64,000 nucleotides of DNA, taken from the NCBI GenBank assembly GCA_018894105.1, contig CM032121.1:28620230-28684229 (forward strand). The letters are read 5' to 3'. Of this stretch, positions 36,358 through 49,861 are shown in pieces. Both the position numbers and the translations under genes were made by a program. Each line of letters opens with the position of its first letter. Position 1 is the stretch's first letter. The notes below the pieces were generated by a model. It made no database searches. It was not told the origin of the DNA and saw nothing but the letters and a program-made list of their open reading frames with translations. Source of the DNA: Jacaranda mimosifolia (Eukaryota; Streptophyta; Magnoliopsida; Lamiales; Bignoniaceae).

Positions 36358-38565
36358 TGTTGGAATAGGGCCCGCAACCAATTAGAATTGGCATATAAAA
36401 CTACTCTTATTGTGAGACAATCTTGATTAAATGACATCATTTATAAAATGGTCATCTTCATCTTATGCTTTTTATACTTTACTTGCATTTGATTGAAGCC
36501 CTTAATCATACAAGACTATGGGACTTGGTCATGCATATGATGGTGATAATAAAACAAGTCTCTAAGATCATGATTTTAAATATCCCAAGTCATAGAATCT
36601 TATGAGAAGGGGGATCTAAGATTCGGATCGACTTGCACTAAAGATGCATACTCCAGGGGATTTGATTTTGCTCCATTTCATAGGCAATTTGTGTTAAACC
36701 TGGATTCATGTTAGTGGGTGCTTATTAGAGAACAAGTTCACTGAAGGCCTACCCAGAGAATCCATTAGATAGCCATAGTGGTACGTTAGTAGTGGCAAGT
36801 TCTCCAGCTTCAATAATGCATATAATTAGTCCTTTATCTTGAGGATTCATAGTAACCTTGTGTTTAAGTCTTCATGCTTTGAATTTGCCCTGACCATGTG
36901 GCAAGTTATCTGGGGTTTAGATTGGGTATGAGTAACTTAAACATGGAGATTTGTGAGATTCCATCTTGTTTCCTTGTTGTTGTGAAGAAGGAGTGCATCT
37001 CCTATATATTTTATAATGATTGATTCCAAGAAATTCTTGCACAAAGTAATATGACAATTTGGAAAAGGTATTTTTCAAAGTTGAGGTCATAAAGGGAAAT
37101 CGAATATTGGATGTAGAGAAATAGTTACTAAGGCTGTTAGGGAGCTGACAAATATCTTGCCACAAGCCTCTTTTGGGAGGTAGGAGACGGAAGGGCCGGA
37201 TTTGCAGAATATGCGTAAGCTATGATGGTTCATCAAGATATAATTCATTTATCTAATTAGTTGGGCTCTACTTGTTGCTAGACATTGACCATGGAGATTA
37301 GGTACTCTTCAATTAGTAGAAATTAATTGATAGAGTTATTAGTTTATATGAGTTTAAACTAATTTGAATATTTTAATATTCAAAATATCACAATGAGTTG
37401 TGAGCTCATGTCCAATGAATGGATAAACCTAATGGGTCACACACAAAAGCCTAAGGAAACACTTACTTGAAATTTTTTGAGTTGGAAAATTCGAAGTAGG
37501 CGTTTTCGCCCAAGGAGAGAAATCAAGTTGCCTAATTATCAATTGGTCATTTCGACTTGATTAATTTAAGTGTTAAATTAATCAAAATAATTTAAAGAGT
37601 TAAATTAGGCCAATTAAATTAAGGAATTAATTTAATTGGTATTTTATGACATTTTAATTAGTCAACTTAAGGAGTTAAGTTAGCTCAATTAACTTAAAGA
37701 GTTAAGTTAATTAACTTTAGGAGTTAAGCTAAATTAATTAAATTAAAGAGTTAACTTAATTAAAAAAGGAATTCAAGTTTTGAGGGAAATCAACTAAAAG
37801 AGTCTATTTGAATTATGCAAGTTGGCATTTCATTCAAATTATGAAATGAAAAGCAAATGCAAATTCAAGCTAAATGAAGATTTAGCAAGTTGGCAAGTTG
37901 TCGCACATGAATGGAGAGTGTGGAGGTTTCCATCTCCTCCGATATAAAGACCATGTGGCCGGCCACTTCATTATGATTGATGCTCCCATTTTTCCCTTCA
38001 AAAGGTGGTATAATTCATGTGTTGAATAGTCACCTCCTAGATTCCTTCCTCCCTTTCTCCTCCTCTTCCTCCTCCAAAAACCACCATCTCCATCATCCTC
38101 TTCCTCCTCTCTTCTCTAGCAAAGAGTGTTTGGATTGAGAGACCTTCCTAGCTGTGTGGACTCTGTATTAGAGGCTTCACGCTTGGGAAGCTTAGGATTG
38201 GTTGATTGAACTTCCTTGTGGCCGATTTTCAGAGACTTTTTGCTGATAGATTGGAGCAGTTTTTTCCTCCATTTTTGGCCCTCCTAGAGGCTGTTTTGGT
38301 GGTGAAAGTGTGTGAAAAAGTTGTTGAATTTTGGGCGCCTTGAAGTGGAGAAATCGGATCAAGTAAGAGGAGCTTGTTGATCTTCATTTGGAGGTGTCCT
38401 TTGAGAGATCAACTTTATTTCTTTGATTCATTCTTCAAAGGTAATTTTTCAGCCTTCAAATACTAATTTAGAGCATGTTAATACATCCTTGGGATGCAGA
38501 TAACTACTTTAATTTTTCCCTATTTTGGTTTAAATTTATGGATCCTAGTGTATCTTCCTCTTTCA
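36358..38565 (+). repeat. 5' LTR of the outer copia element
   Basis: It starts TGTTGGAATAGGGCCC and ends CTTTCA just before the primer site, 2208 bp. Its complement is the same family as 14658-16839, 43657-45863 and 51609-53815. It contains a TATA-type GATATAAAG near 37940 and a CT-rich leader at 38035-38115. The block 37555-37770 is a run of GAGTTAA/TTAATTAA palindromic units conserved in all four LTRs. Confidence 0.88.
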
Positions 38566-38567
38566 AG

Positions 38568-38580
38568 TAGTATCGGAGCC
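38568..38580 (+). other. Primer binding site, outer copia
   Basis: TAGTATCGGAGCC, two bases after the LTR, is a two-change version of TGGTATCAGAGCC, the complement of the initiator methionine tRNA 3' end used by copia elements. Confidence 0.85.
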
Positions 38581-38866
38581 ATTTTCATGCCTAAATTAGG
38601 ATCCTAGTGAATTGATTCATGTGATGGATTGATTCTAGATCTCTAAATACTTGATTCAATTGATGAATTTGAGTGTTTGGAGATTTTTTATGTGGCTTTT
38701 GTTGTGTTGGATTGAAATATGTCAATATGTTCTTAAGTGTTAATTCATATGTTGGCATGAATTTTGATTCAAATCTTATGATGTTAAATTTTGATTTAGC
38801 ATTGGATGATATTATATGTTGACATAGCATGTTAATTATAGTTGTAATGTGTTTTGGTTATTTTTG
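38581..38866 (+). other. Copia leader, first part
   Basis: Untranslated leader between primer site and gag, T-rich, no ORF of note. It is cut at 38866/38867 by the CACTA insertion and continues at 62948. Confidence 0.7.
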
Positions 38867-38885
38867 GATCACTACAACAAATTGC

Positions 38886-39215
38886 ACTTCTTGTAACAAA
38901 AATTTTGGTAATAAAGGAAAAATTCGTTACAAAATCATGATTTTTCGTAACGAGACTAGAATTTTGTTACTAAAGCACTCATCTTGGGTAACCAAGAAAA
39001 ATATTTGTTACCTTTAATGAATATTTGTTATCTTAAATTTTTATTTTTTTGTAACTAAAGAAAAATTCGTTACGAAAACTGAAGTATTGTTACAAATAAT
39101 TTTCCCCACCTTTTAGGATGACATATTTGTAACAAAAGTTTCTACTTTTTGTTACATTGACAAATTTGTTACAATTAAGTTTTATAGTAACAAATATATT
39201 TGTTACTACAGTTAA
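38886..39215. repeat. Left subterminal repeats of the CACTA element
   Basis: Short direct and inverted copies of TTGTAACAAA, CGTTAC and TTTGTTAC recur more than a dozen times, with variants such as GTAACCAAG. In En/Spm elements such clusters bind TnpA. The matching cluster is at 62196-62930. Confidence 0.8.
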
Positions 39216-39239
39216 TATTTTACCTTCTAAAAAAATTTT

Positions 39240-40930
39240 CCCTCCAAATTCGCTCCAAAGTTTCTTCCTTCAAAATTTTGTTCCCTCCATAAATTAATTT
39301 AATTTAAAGTGTAAAAAATATTTTAGTTATTAATATTACATCACAATTAAAAATTTCCTCCAAAAATTGGCACCTCCCTATATGCCCATGTCACCCTTCA
39401 CTATAGTTAAAAAAATTAAAAATAAAATTAAATATCTAAAAAGTAAAAGACAAAGTCATTCTTTATTTGGATCTACTTAGATCCACATGTCAAACCATTA
39501 ACCGGTTTAACAAATTTTACAATTAAATAAAGTACAAATATTAAGAAAACCCAAATCACACCCCTTCCCTCTCAAACCACCCACACCTAGCCCAACGGAG
39601 AGCTCAATTGCCACATTGGCAGGGTGTTGGGTTCATTTTATATATGTACGTATATGTGTATATATATGTATATATCAATATGTATATGTGCATATATAGT
39701 TTTATTTTTATATGTTTTTCTTTTTTATATATTTATTTTTTATTTTTATACTTATATTTCATATCATTAATATTTTCACTTTTTTATTTAATTTAATTTT
39801 TTTGTAAATATCTAATTGTCTAGAAATTTTTAACTGCAAACATATCAAAACTCTCCAAAACAAATTCTTAGCTATTCTCCAAAATATAAACAAGCATTCA
39901 TCATATTCTTCAACACAACTATCACATTACCCAATTCTACTTCAAAAACTCATTCTCCCAAATACATAATACAAAACATATAAAACATAACCAAACACTA
40001 CGTTAGCAAAAAGAAAGAAAGTAAGGGCTCCATTGAAATTGTAACAATTTTATTTGATTCTTGTTCTACATAATGAAGTAATATAATTCCCTCCAAAAAT
40101 GAATTCACCCAATTTTTATTCCCTTCACATTTTAACTTCTCCTATTTATAAATAGTTTATCCAAAGTTCATTTCCTTTATCTTATATTATACGATGAATT
40201 AAGACGGATAAATTTTAGGGGTTAAGAATTTGATTGTTTCCCTATTATAATTTATTTTAATATCTTTCTCAATAAAAAGTTTTGAAAAAATTATTTATGA
40301 ATTTTAAAAAACTTTGATTTTCCTATTTAATTAATTTGATTTTAGAAAATAAAACTTCTTGTATTGTATTGTATTGTAATTTGTCCAGATGTAAAAATTC
40401 AAGAAATATGTTTATCCAAAAATTATAATTTAATAAATTTAAAATAATCATTCATTAAACATTTATATTAAAAAACTTACATGATTATTGACGTTGCTTA
40501 ATTCTTTCTATCAGTGTAACCATTCAATTAAATAGAAGTTTATATGTTACAACTAAGGAAAATTGCTTTTTTAGTCCCATAATATAACTGCATTTGCACT
40601 GTTAGTATCAGAAACTGGTACTTGGTCACTTTTAATCCAAATTTCATAATTTTCTTAACAGTTTTGGTCCCACACCATTAAATATTAACGAAAACTGTTA
40701 AAATATAAAAGACTAATTACCCACATACCCCTAAAATTTAGTTTGTTTATGAAAAAAAAACACAAAATATGAAATGCCCATTTAACCCTCACTAAAAAAA
40801 ATTAGAAAAAAAAAAACTAAATTTTAAATCAGTAAAAATTCTTTATAAAAACTATTTTAAAATATTATATATTTAGATATATATACCTCTATATTAGGGG
40901 TAATATAAATACACATACATATATATTAAA
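39240..40930. other. CACTA left arm, non-coding
   Basis: AT-rich, no supported gene. There is a TATATG-type simple repeat at 39640-39720. The stretch 40560-40760 (opening TTTTTAGTCCCATAATATAA) resembles the ends of common plant repeats, but I could not find a partner. Confidence 0.4.
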
Positions 40931-40934
40931 ACTG

Positions 40935-41195
40935 AATGATGGGCCTAATTCTTGGGCCACTGAATCAGGCCCAAACTCTGGCGGGCTAGGCTGCAAAGGG
41001 CAGGTGAGCCCTGGGCCATGATGCTCTACTGGGCTAGAACAGGCCACAGAACCTTGGGCCCCTGCATGATGGAATGGACTTTGAAGGCTGGAGAATAAAC
41101 TTCAATTGTGTGCGGAGTGGCACTCGAACCCACGCCTGTGCCATTCTGCAACATGCCCCAAACCATCTTGGCTACAACCCACATAATCTAAGATA
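40935..41195 (-). repeat. Candidate tRNA-derived SINE
   Basis: On the minus strand an A-box-like TAGCCAAGATGG (41174-41163) and a B-box-like GGTTCGAGTGCC (41130-41119) lie about 32 bases apart, the spacing of a pol III promoter. The region does not fold to an obvious tRNA. The body beyond it is rich in GGGCC words. No clear target duplication was seen, so this is a candidate only. Confidence 0.35.
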
Positions 41196-41198
41196 TAA

Positions 41199-43180
41199 AT
41201 GTGCATAAATATTTATGCCCTCTGCTTGCAAAACTTGATACTGCTCTCAAGCCCCATCTCATGTCCTCTTTGCTTGCAAGACTCCATTGCATTGGCTATA
41301 TGCCTAAGACATTGTAATTTTTCTAATTTGATTTCAATGAAATTGGATAGGGGCAGCCTAAGCCTCTATTCTTTCTTAATACACACACATATGATAAAAC
41401 CCCATCCCTAACCAACCATGCCCAATCCCCCTGACATCGAGCCACCGGCCGTAGCTAGATCTGTCAGCCATGGCTAGCGACTAGCGCCATGCTGGTTGCT
41501 CGTCGCCTAGCGCCGGCCATGGGCTGACGGAGGTGGAGATGGAGGGCTCGCATCGGGGAAGAGAGGGGTGAGCTAGAGGCTTTGCGTTGGGCTGGGGGTT
41601 GGGTGGGAGAAAGGAGCCACCATGGCAGCCGCTAGCCATGGGCTGGCCGGGGTTGGGGTGGGGGGCACCTGTTTGTGTTTGGTGGAAGAAACAAAAAAGT
41701 CTTTTTTCAATTATTTATTTTTTATTCTTAACTATTTTATGGAGTATTAATTTAATACTATTAAATATCAATTTAAATACTATTAGGTACTAATTTGATT
41801 AGTTTTTTATTTATTTTATATAACTTAAAAATATTAAATTATATTATCTAAAATGAGTTAAGTGTATTACAATTATATTAAAATGACAAAATCATCAAAT
41901 TACTTATTTAAAATTATTAAAAGTATATTATTAATTTTAAATTAATTAATTGAGTTTTATCAACTTGCTTTCTATTAATTTGGGTCCATCAATTTTTCAG
42001 GGAATTGGTATTCTTTGTTTAAGAATTAGTGTTGACATTAACTTAAAGAGTTGGTTAATTGGTTTTATCTAATTTATTTTTAAAATTGAGCTTCACCAAA
42101 ACTTATAGTGAATTGGTTAACTGAGTTTTTCCAAGAATTGTTATTATAATAATTTAAAAATTAGTTATTGTGCTCTTTCAATTTTTTAATTAATAATTGT
42201 GTTCGACCAAATTTTTTAATAAATTGGTGAGTTATACTTCAATTAAGAATTATTTTATCAATGTTTTTAATTATAAATTAGTGAACTAGACTTTGTATAA
42301 TAGTTGGTCTATTTCTTAATTCACCCAATTATTTCTTTTTTATAATTGGGCTTGACAACTTTTAAGTGAATTGGGCTTCACCCAATTACACTTCAACAAC
42401 CTTTTTTTTTTTTTTTGGCTTTGTAATTTTTCGATGAGTTAGTAAATTAGATATTCTTAGTGACTTAGTCTTAACATAATTTATAAATTCAGTTAATTGA
42501 GCTTCACCAACCTTTTTTGTTTCCCTATTAAGACCATTTTTTTAGAATATTAGTAAATTGGGTTGGCGAGAAAAGAGTGGGGCGGGTTGGTGGGGTGGGA
42601 GTCGTGGAATGGTGTGGGTTTGGATTTTTGGGGGGGGGGGGGGGCGGGGTAGCTAGGGGAGGAAGTTTGACTTTTTCTTTTTCTTTTTTTTTTCTTTTCT
42701 TTCTATTATTTTTTGATTTTTTATTTATTTATCTTTAATTAAATATCAATTTAGTCAAAGTATTTTAAATATATCTATGTTTTTATAGATTACTGAGTAT
42801 TAATTGGAAAATAATTATTTTTACTTATTTTATTTATTTAAAATTTATTAATTTATGTTGTTCAAACTGATTTAAACTATATTAGAATTGTCTTGAAATG
42901 ATTAACATTAATTAAGTGCTTATTTGAAATTAAATTATATTGTTAGGATGATAGTTTTAGATTTTATATTTATTCTTAAATTTTTTATTTTAGTTAATAA
43001 ATAAAGCTAATTATATTTAACTATATTATTTTTGATATATTTATTATTTTATATTATAATATATATAATTCCAAATTATAAAACTATGTTATCAAATATA
43101 ATAGATTTTTTTAAATATCTTTTTATTATTTTTTAAAATATTTACCAAGCACTTAATGTCCTAAAATTGTAAAATGATTG

Positions 43181-43219
<39 letters not shown>

Positions 43220-43656
43220 TTAGGTTTAGGTAAAAGTAGCACTTTTCATAACTTGGTTGACAAATTAAACAAAACCAAATTAAAAATTCTTGCAAAAACC
43301 AAATAATTTTTTTTTAGTATCTAGCTTCTTTTTAAATATTAAATTATTTTAATATTAATTCCAATAAAATATAAATATATCTTCAAACATCAATCCAATA
43401 AATCTTTTTAATTTATTAATATAAAAGTCTAAAGACATTTGAGGCATCTCCACTAACATAAAACTAAAATACATGTGTGTGCACGTGTAGTTGTTCAGCA
43501 ACCACATTGTGCAAAAGGGTGAAGAAAACAAAATAATAAAGCATCTAAAAAATAAAAAAAGTGAGAAAAAGATACCAAGGTACTTTGCTTCCTACAATGA
43601 GATAGTTAGTTATAGTTGGTTGAAAGATAAAATCACATTTAATCTAAGTTTGGAAT
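41199..43656. other. CACTA left arm, low-complexity spacer
   Basis: No supported gene. Contents: a GC-rich island at 41440-41690 in AT-rich DNA, a poly-G tract near 42631-42644, poly-T tracts near 42404 and 42685, and an (AAT)n run at about 43181-43219. The ORFs over these tracts are compositional. Confidence 0.4.
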
Positions 43657-45863
43657 TGCAGGTGTGTATGGTGCTAGGATCCAAAAATTTTCAAAAAACA
43701 TGAATATAACCAACCCACACACACCTCTAAGGATCAAGACATGCATAGGAATTAGATTTACAGTGGGGAATTACCTCGGTGAAAACAGAAAATTCAAGGA
43801 TCAAGAAAACTCTTCTTCAACCGTTGAAGAAACTCCTCACTGGCGCAGTTGATTCACCAACATTTTTCCCAAGGTTGGACTCCTTCTTTTAAGCTGAAAT
43901 TTTTACTGGAATGTCACCACACACTAAGGATATAACACTCCAAAGATCAGCCAAAACAGAAGATCAAAAAGCCTCCCAGAATTGCCCACAACTGGCTGCC
44001 GGAAACTGCCTCAAACAAGAACAATAGTAACCAAATGGTTGGCCTCTAATGACATAGTCCACACACCATAGCTAGGACCTTATCTCTAAAATATGGCTGG
44101 ATATATTTGCAGAGAGAGGAGAAAAGAAGGCTTGGAAGAATGGAGGTGGAATGTGTGGCACGTTGGAGAGAATAAGGGGGGTGCTAACAAATTAGATGCC
44201 CACTACTCAAATTTGTTGGGAGAATAATCACACCTTGCTTTCAAGACCAAGTGGCCGCCCATACTCATTCCGTATGTATGTATAGGAGTAGGATGGTGTG
44301 TGGTCAAACACCATCCTCAAGGAAAGGGTGCGAAGTGTCCATGTCGAGGTGGCCACTAACATTTAGTGATTAGTGAATAAGAATATTAATTGAAGCTTAG
44401 ATGAAATGTCTTCCGATTAAATTTCAATCCCATATTAAATGAATCCTTCATTTAATTATATTCTCCTAAATAAACTCTCCAATTAAATTAAATTAAACAC
44501 TTTAATTTAATTAATAATCCTTTGACTTAACTCTTAAGTCAAATTGCTTAACTCTCTAAGCTAGTAAAAATTAATTTAACTCTTAAATTAATTTGACCAA
44601 TTGATAGTCATGTGGCATCAATTAACTGAATCTTAATTAATCAATCTTAATTTAACTCTTAAATTAAATTGATCAAGCCCAAAATGACTCCAATTTTCAC
44701 CTCATCTATAATTCGATCGTGAATTTTCTAACTCATAGAAAATTCTCCTTCCTTCAATAGGTCAAGCTATTGGCTTTTTTGTGTGACCCATTAGGTTCTA
44801 CCATTCATTGAACATGGGCTCACAACTCCTTGTAACTTATGGAATATCAAATATTCACATTAATTTAAACTCCTTTAAACTACGCAACTCAATCTAATTA
44901 ATCTCATTAATTAAAAAGTACCCAATCTCCATGGTTGATGTCCAACCTCAAGCCTATGGAGCCCAACTAATTGGCCGAAATCAATGCTTATGGTGAACCA
45001 TTCTAACATTACACGTACCATGCAAATACAGTCATTCCATCTCCTGAAAGAGGCCTATGGCAAGATATTAGTCAGCTCCCTAATAGCCTCGATGCTATAC
45101 TTATATTCTCAATGTTTGATTCCTTTAGTGACCTCACCTTTGGAAATACCTTTCTAAATTGTCACATCACCTTTTGCAAGGATTTCTTGGAATCAAACAT
45201 TACAGAATGCATAGGATATGCACTTGCCCTTCACAAAATGGAGAAGTCGGATTCCATCTTAGATCTCACAAACCTCCATGCCTAGTAGCTTATGCCCAAC
45301 CTCAACCTCAGCGGCCCGCTAAGTGACCAAGGAAGAGTCAAAGCATAAGGACCAAACACAAGATTACCATGGATCCTCAAGTCAAAAGACTAATAATATA
45401 CACTAGCGTGATCTGGAGAACTTGCCACTACCGACTTGTCACTTCGGCTATCTAGTGGATTCTATGGGCTGGCCTTCAGTGCCTTGTTCTCTAAAAAGCA
45501 CCCACTAAAATGCATCCATATCTCTTATGGTATTGCTTATGGAACGAAGCAATATCCAACCCTTGGATTTATGCATCGTTAATGCAAATCTATCTGGATC
45601 TTAGATGCCCTATCTCGTAAGATCCTATGACTTGGAAGATTTCAGATCACGATCACGTAAGACTTATTCCATGATTACTACCAAGTGTGTGACCAAGTCC
45701 CATAGTCCAGTTTGATCTAAGGACTTCATCCAAATGCAAGTGAAGCAAATAATGAGCATAAGATGAAGATGGCAATATAATGAATATCATTCAATCAAGA
45801 TTGTCTTACAAGGAAATAGTTTACAAGGCCAATCTAATTGGCTTGCAGGGTACTATTTCAACA
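43657..45863 (-). repeat. 3' LTR of the inner copia element
   Basis: The plus strand reads TGCAGGTGTGTATGG at its outer edge and TTTCAACA at its inner edge. It aligns with 51609-53815 throughout. Confidence 0.9.
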
Positions 45864-45880
45864 ACCTCCCACTTGCCCTA
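45864..45880 (-). other. Polypurine tract, inner copia
   Basis: The minus strand reads TAGGGCAAGTGGGAGGT directly before the LTR. The same tract is preserved in the remnant at 16841-16860. Confidence 0.75.
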
Positions 45881-45989
45881 AAGCTAATTCCCCATAGCCT
45901 TAAGGCCCATCTTCTAAAGATGTCCTTCAAAGACCGTTTGTATTTAGGGTTTAAACAGTGGTTCTGTTATATTCTCTTCTGAGGCAACC

Positions 45990-47480
45990 TTATGCACTTA
46001 GTTGTCACCTCTATCAATTGATATCATATATCAAATGGTAACGCATTTACTGTGTTCGGTTCACTGATGAGATTTTGGCTCAAGTCCTAAGCTGTCTTCC
46101 AAAGACAACCATAGGCTCATGCATGCTAGGCACTATATCCAACTCTTAGATGAAGTTTTTATCCAAACACTTTCCTTTGCAGTTTCCAAAACCATAAATT
46201 ATTTCACCTCAATAGTTATCTCGATCGTGGTATCTAGTTTGAAACTCTTCCAACTCATCGCATCTCCATTAAGGTAAAATATGAATCCAGAAGTGGATTT
46301 CAGGTCATCTACATCGAATTGGAAATTAGAATCCGAAAACCCCTTGAGTTTCAATTCTCCATTGTCGTATACCAAAAATATGTCCTTTAGTCATTCTCAA
46401 GTACTTAAGGATTGTTTTTATATCTATCTAATAACTCTCACTGGGATCAGATTGGAACCTACATAACACTTAGCGAGTATGTGACATTCGATCATGTACA
46501 TTGAACTGCATACATTATGCTCCTAATAGCAAAGGCATAAGGTATATGGAACATCCTCTGTCTTTGGTCTTCAGTTTTAGGGATCATGGACTTGGAGAGA
46601 CAAATGCCATGTCCCATGGGAAAAAATCCCCAAATGGATTCTTCCATACTAAACCTATTTAGTATTTTATCAATGTACAGGATTTGGGGAAGTCACAGCA
46701 TCCTCCTCAATCTATCTCTATAGATACGTATTCCTAATACGTAGGATGCTTCTCCCAAATCCTTCTTGGAGAATTGTGTATATAACCATGCTTTAGTACA
46801 CTCTAACATTGCTGTCTCATTCCCAATGAGAAGGATGTCATCGACATAAAGCACAATAAACTGTATAATACTCCCATTAGCCTTCATATACATACATGGT
46901 TCATATACCTTTTTGACAAAGCTAAATGATTTGAATTTCTAATCAAAATATATGTTCCAATTTTGGAATGCTTGCTTGAGTCCACAAATGGATCTCTGGA
47001 GTTTGCAAACATTTTGTTCATTCTCTTTGGATATAAAATCTTGTGGTTGCACCATATAGATTTCTTCTTCAATGTTTCCATTAAGGAAAGAAGTTTTCAC
47101 ATCCATTTGTCTTATCTCATAGTCATAATATGTGTTTATGGCAAGTAAAATCCGAATGGACTTAGGCATTGTGACAAGTGAAAAAAGGTTTCCTCAAAAT
47201 TGATACCAGGTCTTTGAGTGTAACCTTTTACCACTAGTTGCGCCTTAATGGTCACTACCTTTCCATCGACCCTAGCTTTTGCTTATAGATCCACTTGCAG
47301 CCAATGGAAACTATTCCCTTTGGTGGATCTACTAAAGCCCAAACTTTATTGGAGTATATGGAGTCCATTTCGGATCTCATAGCGTCAAGCTAATGTCCCA
47401 AGTCTATGCCCAACATAACTTCTTCATAGGTCTCCGGATCAATATCCTATTGGCTTGTGTCATAAAGGAATCCAAACCTT
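45990..47480 (-). pseudogene. Copia RT and RNase H remnant
   Basis: RT: 47169-46939 encodes RILLAINTYYDYEIRQMDVK, TSFLNGNIEEEIYM and QRSICGLKQAFQNW. 46893-46693 carries the catalytic FIVLYVDDILLIGNE and KKDLGEASYVLGIRIYRDR. RNase H follows near 46400-46200: GELKLKGFSDSNFQFDVDDL, then STSGFIFYLNGDAMSWKS. The RT YVDD is intact in sequence but the reading frame is interrupted several times. Confidence 0.9.
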
Positions 47481-47585
47481 TTGGGTTGCTTCTTGATCTA
47501 GTCTGACCTTCTCAGAGGTTGTGTGTAAGGTTCTTTGATATTTATTTATTTCTACCGCTTGTGGGATTTGATGATCATTTTGTAC

Positions 47586-48296
47586 TTAATTACGTTCAAC
47601 AACAACACCATTTCTATCTAATAGAAAATCCTTTTCCAAAAAGGTGGCATTCCTCGAAACAAACTCCTTTTGTTTCGAGAGATCATAGAGGTAATAACAT
47701 ATAGAGTCTCTTAGGTATCCCACAAACTTGCACAATGTGGGTCTACTATCCATCTTATCTCCCACTGTCCATCTCACATAAGTAAGAGACCCCCAAACCC
47801 TAAGGTAGTGGTAAGAGAGTGCTTTGCCATACCACATCTCATGCGGTGTTCTTGGCACCAATTTTGAAGGTACTACGTTTAGTAACTTCGCCGCGTTTCT
47901 AAGGCGTATCCCCAAAAGGATATGGGCACATTGGAAAAGCTCATCATGAAATGTACCATGTCCAACAAAGTATGATTTCTCCTTTCGGCTACTCCTTTTG
48001 TGTTTGGGTATGCCGGGTGGAGTCCATTGAGAGAGAATCACATTCTTCTTTAGATAATCCAAGAATTCGGTACTTAAGTATTCTTCCCTTCGATCCGATT
48101 GAAGAGCTTCAATACTAAGTGCCAATTGTTTTTGCACTTCATTCTTATACACTTTGAACTTTTCAAAAGCTTCGAACTTGCTCTTCATAAGATGCAAATG
48201 TCCAAACTGACTACAATCATTGGTGAAGATGATGAAGTAGGAATAGCCTCCTCTCGCACTAACTCTTAGTAGGTCATAAATATCTATATGGATCAA
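47586..48296 (-). pseudogene. Copia integrase remnant
   Basis: This is a 236-residue open stretch of the integrase core: MIHIDIYDLLRVSARGGYSY, FIIFTNDCSQFG, then EALQSDRREEYLSTEFLDYL and SQWTPPGIP. The two Asp of the DDE triad are present (HIDIY and QSDRREEY). The Glu normally in NGVSERRN is lost, the local sequence being HKRSSRKEKS. The tail carries the usual VPSKLVPRTPHEMWYGK and KFVGYLRDS blocks. It is one of the longest open stretches in the element. Confidence 0.9.
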
Positions 48297-48771
48297 ATCC
48301 GAAGAACTTGTGAAGCACTCCGATTATCCTAGAAAATGAGACTTGGTCATTTTTCCCTTCAAATAAGATTCACAAGTAGAAAGGTCCTCAATGCCACTAA
48401 CTTTTAGTGCTTTGAGAACTTCCATCTTGCTCATCTTATTCTTGGAGATATGCCCAAGTCTTACATGCCATAGAATGGAATCTTCTTGGTTATCTAACTT
48501 TCTTACTTTGTTGACAGTGCATTAGTGATGATTGAGAATCCAATGTGTACAATCCTTTGTCAAGTGTACCATAAGCAAATAAAGAACCCATTCTTTAATG
48601 CCTTCAATTTCCCATTTGATATAGAAGGATCAAATCCTTCGTTATGCAAAATGGGAATTGAAATAATGTTTTCAACAATATATGGTACATTATAAAAGGT
48701 CCAATACAAGTATGGAATTCCCTAAGTCTAACTTATTATACGCCTTTAGCTTTGGTCACAACTCGCGCTTC

Positions 48772-49451
48772 TTAGCTAAGGCGGTGGGTTATATCCACAT
48801 CACCTAGATTCATTATTCTTTCTATTCTTTGTAACAACTTACAAAGATAAGAACCACTTGCGATATCATATATCCAAAAGGAAGAATTTATTCTTAAATG
48901 CACTTCAGTAAAGTACATAACCTTATTAAAGGTTTCAAGGTATTCCTTGCAATACAGATTCCAATGACCTATCTCGCTAAAGTAGAAACAACTAATGTCG
49001 ACTATGTCCTCTATAGTTTTCTTGATTCCTCTAAATGACTTTAATGGTTGTTTTCCCTTAGAGGAAGAACTTTTCTTCCTTTTATCTCTTTCTCTAGCAC
49101 CTCTAGGGCCCATAGATTTAGAGGAGGAAACAAATGTCGAAAGTTTACCCTTGTCATGGAAATCTCATTTCTAGATCAACACTTTGATCAATAAAACTCG
49201 GCGAGGATGTGAGAATCAAATCCTCATGGATATCAGTGTCCACCACTACGTCAGAGTTGAAAAACTTATTTAAGCCTAATCATTTTTTTACTGTAGCCAA
49301 TGACACATGACTTCACATCCATCCTAGCTTGAAAAATCTCCTTTGACAACATGAACTCTTGATACCTTGTTTGCTTTACAACCCTTATAAACTTTAACCA
49401 AGGTACTATACAAGTGTCCTTGAGACTTTTGAAGTTTGTAGACGCCATCAT
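48772..49451 (-). pseudogene. Copia gag and protease remnant
   Basis: 49451-49266 opens MMASTNFKSLKDTCIVPWLK, a gag-like stretch. 49113-48772 has the basic region KRKKSSSSKGKQPLKSF, then a decayed zinc knuckle CFYFSEIGHWNLYC, whose second Cys is Phe. The protease site follows: SFWIYDIASGSYLCKLL, where the family DTGS is DIAS. Both changes alone would inactivate the products. Confidence 0.82.
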
Positions 49452-49861
49452 GAGACTAAGGGATAGGACGATCCTAAACCCAATTCGTGAACTTTTCTCG
49501 TGTCTCTTGATCTACTATAATCCCCTTGGGATTAAGAGCACCTTGATATAGGACATATATCTACTTCTAGGAATCTAGAACAATTTTCGAGGTTAAGTCA
49601 ATCGTGGAAGTTTAACCCAGTTGGTTTATTGGTTTCCAAAATAACATTGAGTGGTTTATTAGCTATTTTTGAGATTTCACAAATCCTCAAAGGCGAAAAA
49701 GAAAATATAAGCATGTGATTGAATATTGATATTGAAAGCATATTCATGGTCTTTCAAGCATGTTTTTCTTCCACTATTTTATCAAATCCTTCAACCCCTG
49801 TAAGAATTCGGGAAATCTCACTTCCTAGTGAGAATCAAGATCCTAAGGACTTGCAAGTGAA

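Noticed and set aside
41101..41190. A functional tRNA gene on the minus strand
   Set aside because: Boxes A and B are present in form, but I could not pair an acceptor stem or a normal anticodon arm. A SINE-like remnant is more likely.
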